DNA of 64,000 nucleotides from Miscanthus floridulus (Eukaryota; Streptophyta; Magnoliopsida; Poales; Poaceae), in contig NC_089584.1 of the NCBI RefSeq assembly GCF_019320115.1, positions 71,703,533 through 71,767,532 on the forward strand, given 5' to 3'. The notes under the pieces were generated by a model. It worked only from the letters and a program-made list of their open reading frames with translations, did no database searches and was not told the DNA's origin. This document shows, piece after piece, positions 60,301-64,000 of this stretch (position 1 is the first letter of the stretch; each line of letters begins with the position of its first letter). Both the position numbers and the translations under genes were made by a program.

Positions 60301-60970
60301 GTGTTGGATATGAAGTTTCATGACCTCAACATGGATCGTGTCAGCTTTGTATATGATTTTATGAAGTTTTCTATACAAAGAATTTTGTTATAGAGCTTTT
60401 ACGCAAAAGAACTTTGATTATTGTTAAAACCATACCTTGAATCCCATGAGCCGGCATTCTTGAGTTCTATCAGTTTTATTTTGGTTAAGTCTTGTTGAGT
60501 ACTTTTGTACTCAGGGTTCGTTGACCCTTGTTGCAGGTGAGCCTCATGAGCAGATCTATTTTGGATCGTGCTGCATGATAGTTGTACCTTGTGATGACGA
60601 TGAGAAGTAAATGTGTGGCCTTTGGGTAGGGCAGTTTTATTGTGTGTTTTGTATTATATTATAATGCCACTCCACTATTTCGTTTTGTAATAAACATCAA
60701 ACCTAGTTGCGAGGTTTGAAACTACTGTTTTGTAAATTATGTTATTGTAAGACTTCCGCTGTTTTTACTCTGATATTGATATTTGAATAAATGTTGTAAT
60801 ACTGCAATGACTCTGTAACGTGATCCTGCTCAGAAATCGTGGATGATTCGGGGTTCCCCGAGGACACCCGATAGTCTTCTTAAGTTACTAGGAACATATG
60901 CATAAATGTTAAAGGTCGTCGAATAGTGACAGGTGCATGTGGGCCCTATAACTTAGGAGGTTCTGCCACA
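57390..60970 (+). repeat. 3' LTR of the chromovirus
   Basis: 3581 bp and colinear with the 5' LTR over its whole length, including the GC-rich block (57950-58660; frame 57907-58353). It ends ...TTCTGCCACA. Small indels explain the 5-bp length difference. Confidence 0.92.
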
Positions 60971-61877
60971 GCAGTGATCTGAGCTGTTCGATCGATTTTA
61001 GGCGACCTGATAGCTTCCCCTTGAAGGAGATTCTATAGGAGGACCCCTCTGAACCCTTCTCGAGAAGGTGGATGCTAAAGCTTGGGGTGCGGGAAACTAT
61101 GAATTTGATCATACTGGTGAATAAAAACACCATAGCCTCCGGGGCGTAGGGTCTAGCGGTTCATCCAGTTTTACTCAAAGTTTTACCACCTGCACACCAT
61201 GTCTCTGGTTTTCAATGTAAGGAGGGGTCAGGCAAAGAGGATGTCTAGACAAGTAGACACTCTTAGCAGCCCCCAAGCCATGTCCGTGCCCCTACCGTTG
61301 CTGGGGTTGGAGGCTCAGTAAAGAGATTAACACGCAAAGTAAATAAATAGAGGTGCTTATCTTTCGGTGGCCGTTCATTCATCGTTTTACCTAGGCCATC
61401 TGATCGACTTAGGAGGCCCGTTGGCCCCCTCCTTGATGGAGGTTCTGTCGCTGGGTCGTTCTGTGGTCCTACCTAGGGAAGCGAAGAGTCGCCTGCATGC
61501 GGGTGCGCCCTGATTCTCGTGCTCGGTTTGTGGTAGTGGTGGGCCATGCCTAGGCAACGTCTCATCGACCAGAGCATGTCCTGTCGGTCCTGGCGCATCC
61601 CCTCAGATCCCCGTCAGCATTGATTTCCCATCTACATTGAATAGGGGAAGGGAGAGAGTTTTTTGCCCCAACCTTTAGCATTTCCTCAGCTGCTGCTCCT
61701 CTTTCTTAAATAGGGGGGAGAGGAGTTCTCATCCCATTCCTCTGCCTATTCCTGAGCTGCCGCTTCTCCTCCTTCCTTTTCACCAAGCATGTTCATATGT
61801 CGCGATGGTTTCTAAGTGAGAGAGGGTAATGTGAGGGAGAGGAGAACTCGTAGATCCGTTTGTGAATTCAAAGTGCG
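60971..61877 (+). repeat. Non-coding repeat-built spacer of the Tat element, right part
   Basis: Resumes the old element after the chromovirus. It contains the second dispersed 250-bp repeat copy (about 61085-61330) and GATGGAGGTTCTGTCGCTGGG-type motifs related to the 450-bp repeats at 46780-47740. Leader-like, pyrimidine-rich DNA follows before the second antisense gene. No gene is seen. Confidence 0.55.
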
Positions 61878-62210
61878 ATGTCAAGCTGGAGGTCATCCAA
61901 TGTAGATGAGATGGTGCTGGCCGCCTTCATCGAGAAGAGGCCACTGCTGCCGAAGGAGGAGGCACACTGGAGGGTGCTGAGCATCGTCGGCTTTGTTGTC
62001 GTCCATGAGGCCTTCATCGGAATGGAGCCATATAGGGACTTCTTCTAGTGGATCTTCTCCGAGCGAGCCTTATTGGTGGGGAAGCCACCCAGGACTACGT
62101 CGATAGGGGGTGGTGCCCTTGTAGCTACTTAGATCAGCCAGTTCATGAAGCTTGATGAGATGTTAGAGACATCCATTAGCCATGGCGGCCTTTCTTCGGC
62201 GGGGAGCACC
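61878..62210 (+). pseudogene. Second, truncated antisense gene of the same transposon-protein family
   Basis: The ATG at 61878 opens a frame with KRPLLPKEEAHWR then IVGFVVVHEAFIGMEP and WIFSERALLVGKPPRTT. These match the start and a later block of the family seen at 42817, with the part between AHWR and GFV missing. TAG is at 62046-62048 (expected Gln or Arg) and another follows near 62129. It lies antisense to the Tat element and overlaps the edge of the captured ribosomal-protein fragment. Confidence 0.5.
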
Positions 62211-62216
62211 CACCAT

Positions 62217-62492
62217 CTAGGTGCCGTTGTTAGGGTTGTGGCTAATCATGATGGCGTAGTCCCTGGACGCCCTGGCAAAGGCACCACAGTCATTAGCATG
62301 GTGCTCAACGTTGTAGACGATGGCACCCTCGAGGATCTCGTGGAGTGGTAGGACATCACCGATGGAGAGCATGGCGCGGCGACCGTAGTAGTGCTTATAG
62401 TAGAACTTGTCAGAAACTGTAATCAAATAAGTCGTGGGGAAGCCCCCGTGTGAACAATCTTTTGTATTTATGAATACATCAGTCCTTTTCAT
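62217..62492 (-). pseudogene. Captured fragment of ribosomal protein L8 (uL2) gene
   Basis: The minus strand codes [20 protein letters not shown], then [16 protein letters not shown] and [14 protein letters not shown], followed by TAG. Plant cytosolic RPL8/uL2 has a nearly colinear segment ([41 protein letters not shown], from memory). The similarity covers about 62390-62223, roughly 55-60 residues of a protein of about 260, so it is only one internal piece. The frame stays open upstream to 62492 without L8 similarity. Its orientation is that of the host element. It is a host sequence carried inside a retrotransposon; function is doubtful. Confidence 0.75.
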
Positions 62493-62499
62493 GATGAAA

Positions 62500-62960
62500 T
62501 CACTTTGTAAGCGATGAATTTGTACAAAAAATGAACAAGTTCTTAAATTTTGTTACAGCAAACAACTTTTTAGCTCTTCTCCCTCTTTTTGTAAAAGAGG
62601 TTTTAGTGCCTTCCAACCCTTCCCATAGTTGAGGGCACAAAAAACTTGGAGTGTGAGCAAATCAGTTCTGATCATGCTGGTGAGCAAGGAGGCCGTAGCT
62701 ACTAGGGTGTGGGTTTTCTACAGTCCTACCAGTTGTACTCAGATTTTGTTCCTCAAATTCTAGCCTTTAGGACTTACCATGAGAAAAGAGGGAAAACACA
62801 GATAATGTTTGCAAGATAACACCGAGAGTGTTCGTAAGATAAACATACTTATATCAGCCCCCGAGTGAGGTCTGACCCCTCGCACTTTGCAGGGGTCAGA
62901 TGTCACTAAAGATCGGGGATTTTTGAAGACAAAAACTGATAAGAAAAAGTATGTGTTTAT
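62500..62960. repeat. Spacer with third copy of the dispersed 250-bp repeat
   Basis: Contains TGATCATGCTGGTGAGCAAGG...GCCGTAGCTAC (near 62670) and the tail CAGCCCCCGAGTGAGGTCTGACC (near 62855), matching 46460-46720. No gene is seen. Confidence 0.6.
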
Positions 62961-64000
62961 TTAAGGGTAAAAACGACGTAGCTGCTCAATGTTCCAAGCG
63001 TTGGTGAAGACCTCGCCGTTAATGGTTTTCAACTTGTAGGCGCCTGGCCAAAGTACTTCCATGACGATGTATGGCCCCTCCTAGGGCGGGGAGATCTTGT
63101 GATGGTCCTTGTTGCTCTGCACGAGGCAGAGAACCAGGTCCCTAATGTTGAAGGCTCAGTCCCACACCCGTCGGCTGTGGTACTGTTGCAGCGCCTACTG
63201 GTACTTGGCTGAACGGAGGAGGGTGATGTCATGGGCTTTGTCTAGCTGGTCCATGGCATCTTTGTGGGATGCCTTGGCTCCCTATGCATCATATGCTCTG
63301 ATTCTTGGCGCTCCATAGTTGAGGTCGATTTGGAGGATGGCCTCAGAACCATAGACCATGAAGAAAGGCGTGTAGCCGGTGGCCCAGCTAGGAGTTGTCT
63401 TTAGGCTCCAGAGCACCGCAGGGAACTCGGCGACCCAGCGTGCGCTAAATTTGTTCAATTGGTTGAAGATCCTAGGCTTGAGACCCTACAGGAGCATGCC
63501 ATTTGCGCGCTCGACCTGCCCATTCATTTGGGGGTGCGCGATGGCGGCCCAATCGACCCGGTTGTGTTGTTCATTGCAGAATCGAAGGAATTTCTTACCG
63601 GTGAACTATGTGCCGTTGTCTGTGATGATGGAGTTCGGTACTCTAAAATGATGGATGATGTCGAGGAAGAACATCATGGCTTGCTCAGACTTGATCACAG
63701 AGATTGGCCGAGTTTCGATCCATTTTGTGAACTTGTCTATGGTGATAAGAAGTGGGTGTAGCCCCTGGGTGCCTTCTTTAGGGGCCCAATCAGATCAATC
63801 CCCTAGACCACAAAGGGCCATGTGATGGGGATCATCTAGAGTGCCTGGTCCTAGAGGTGAGTTTGCCCAGCATAGTACTGGCACCCTTCGTAGGTGCGTA
63901 CGATCTGCTCGGCATCGGCTACTATAATGGGCCTATAGAAGCCCTGTCAGAATGTGTTCCCAACCAAGGTTCTAGGTGCAGCGCGGTGACCATAGACCCC
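62961..64000 (-). pseudogene. Tat-type integrase, C-terminal part of pol, heavily broken
   Basis: Minus-strand frame with a finger remnant (IVRTYEGCQYYAGQ), the core TIDKFTKWIE, SIITDNGT, HPQMNGQVERANGML (the acidic triad is all present) and a C-terminal GPYIVMEVLWPGAYKLKTING...WNIEQLRRFYP ending at 62961. In-frame stops: TAG for Gln at 63606-63608 and 63487-63489, TGA for Trp at 63156-63158, TAG for Trp at 63081-63083, and several more near 63780-63960. A 1-bp deletion near 63750 changes frame. It continues past the right edge of the window. Confidence 0.87.

Larger units (their letters stand above)
48005..60970 (+). mobile_element. Full-length Tekay/Del-type chromovirus (Ty3/gypsy)
   Basis: The element is 12966 bp, with LTRs of about 3.58 kb starting TGTAACACCCC and ending TNCCACA. 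The PBS is a perfect TGGTATCAGAGC and the PPT reads TTTTAGGGGGAATGAT. Flanks gcagc and gcagt form a 4/5 target duplication. Gene order is small upstream ORF, gag, protease, RT, RNase H, integrase, chromodomain. Long LTRs, the gene order and the chromodomain indicate the Tekay/Del lineage. It is nearly complete, with five TAG codons and one frameshift. Confidence 0.92.
35720..64000 (-). mobile_element. Old Tat-type Ty3/gypsy element, 5' part beyond the window
   Basis: On the minus strand: integrase (64000-62961), then a long 3' region with two antisense genes and repeated spacers, a polypurine tract GGGGGCTTGGGGGCTAC (about 42006-41990), and a 3' LTR (41989-35720). Two later elements split it at 48005-60970 and 36683-41550. 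The antisense genes in the 3' region and the integrase type point to the Tat lineage; naming the exact family is not possible. Numerous stops show that it is the oldest Ty3 element here. Confidence 0.8.

Overview
The window looks like a heterochromatic, retrotransposon-packed stretch of a grass (Poaceae) genome. I find no intact host gene. The signs are plant-type: long terminal repeats primed by initiator-Met tRNA, SIRE-type Ty1/copia elements with an extra gene downstream of pol, a Tekay/Del-type chromovirus with LTRs over 3.5 kb, a Tat-type Ty3/gypsy element carrying antisense genes, an Ac-like hAT transposon and an Au-like SINE. The exact species cannot be read from the sequence; a panicoid grass such as sorghum, sugarcane or Miscanthus is an inference. 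All translations, alignments and counts were done by eye.

Region 1 (1-26445, minus strand) is a head-to-tail array of one SIRE-type copia family in which neighbouring units share their LTRs: internal A (cut by the window edge), LTR 2465-3919, internal B, LTR 13461-14922, internal C, LTR 25010-26445. Each complete unit reads, on the minus strand, 5' LTR, PBS, gag, pol, an embedded third gene with its own putative promoter and leader intron, a polypurine tract and a 3' LTR. All copies are broken.

Region 2 (26446-35719) holds a fragment of a second SIRE-type LTR, an Au-like SINE fragment, and a solo LTR (27833-34828) with a perfect 5-bp target duplication. A 4.7-kb Ac-like hAT transposon (28843-33552) sits inside the solo LTR. 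Its transposase gene can be followed through four exons with correct phases, but it carries three in-frame stops.

Region 3 (35720-64000) is one old Tat-type Ty3/gypsy element on the minus strand that runs off the right edge. Its 3' LTR (35720-41989) was split by a non-autonomous gag-protease Ty3 element (36683-41550, TSD cttgg). Its interior was split by a full-length chromovirus (48005-60970). The old element carries plus-strand (antisense) genes of the putative gypsy-type transposon family with their own TATA box and an intron, three covarying hairpins next to the polypurine tract, and a captured fragment of ribosomal protein L8 (uL2).

The most interesting item is the small ORF upstream of gag in the chromovirus (51986-52555). 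Its first 14 residues after Met follow the histone H3 tail at 9 of 14 positions. A coiled coil and an acidic tail come next, and the same element ends its polyprotein with a chromodomain. Across the window, in-frame stops fall overwhelmingly at TAG where glutamine (CAG) is expected, as deamination of methylated cytosine would produce.
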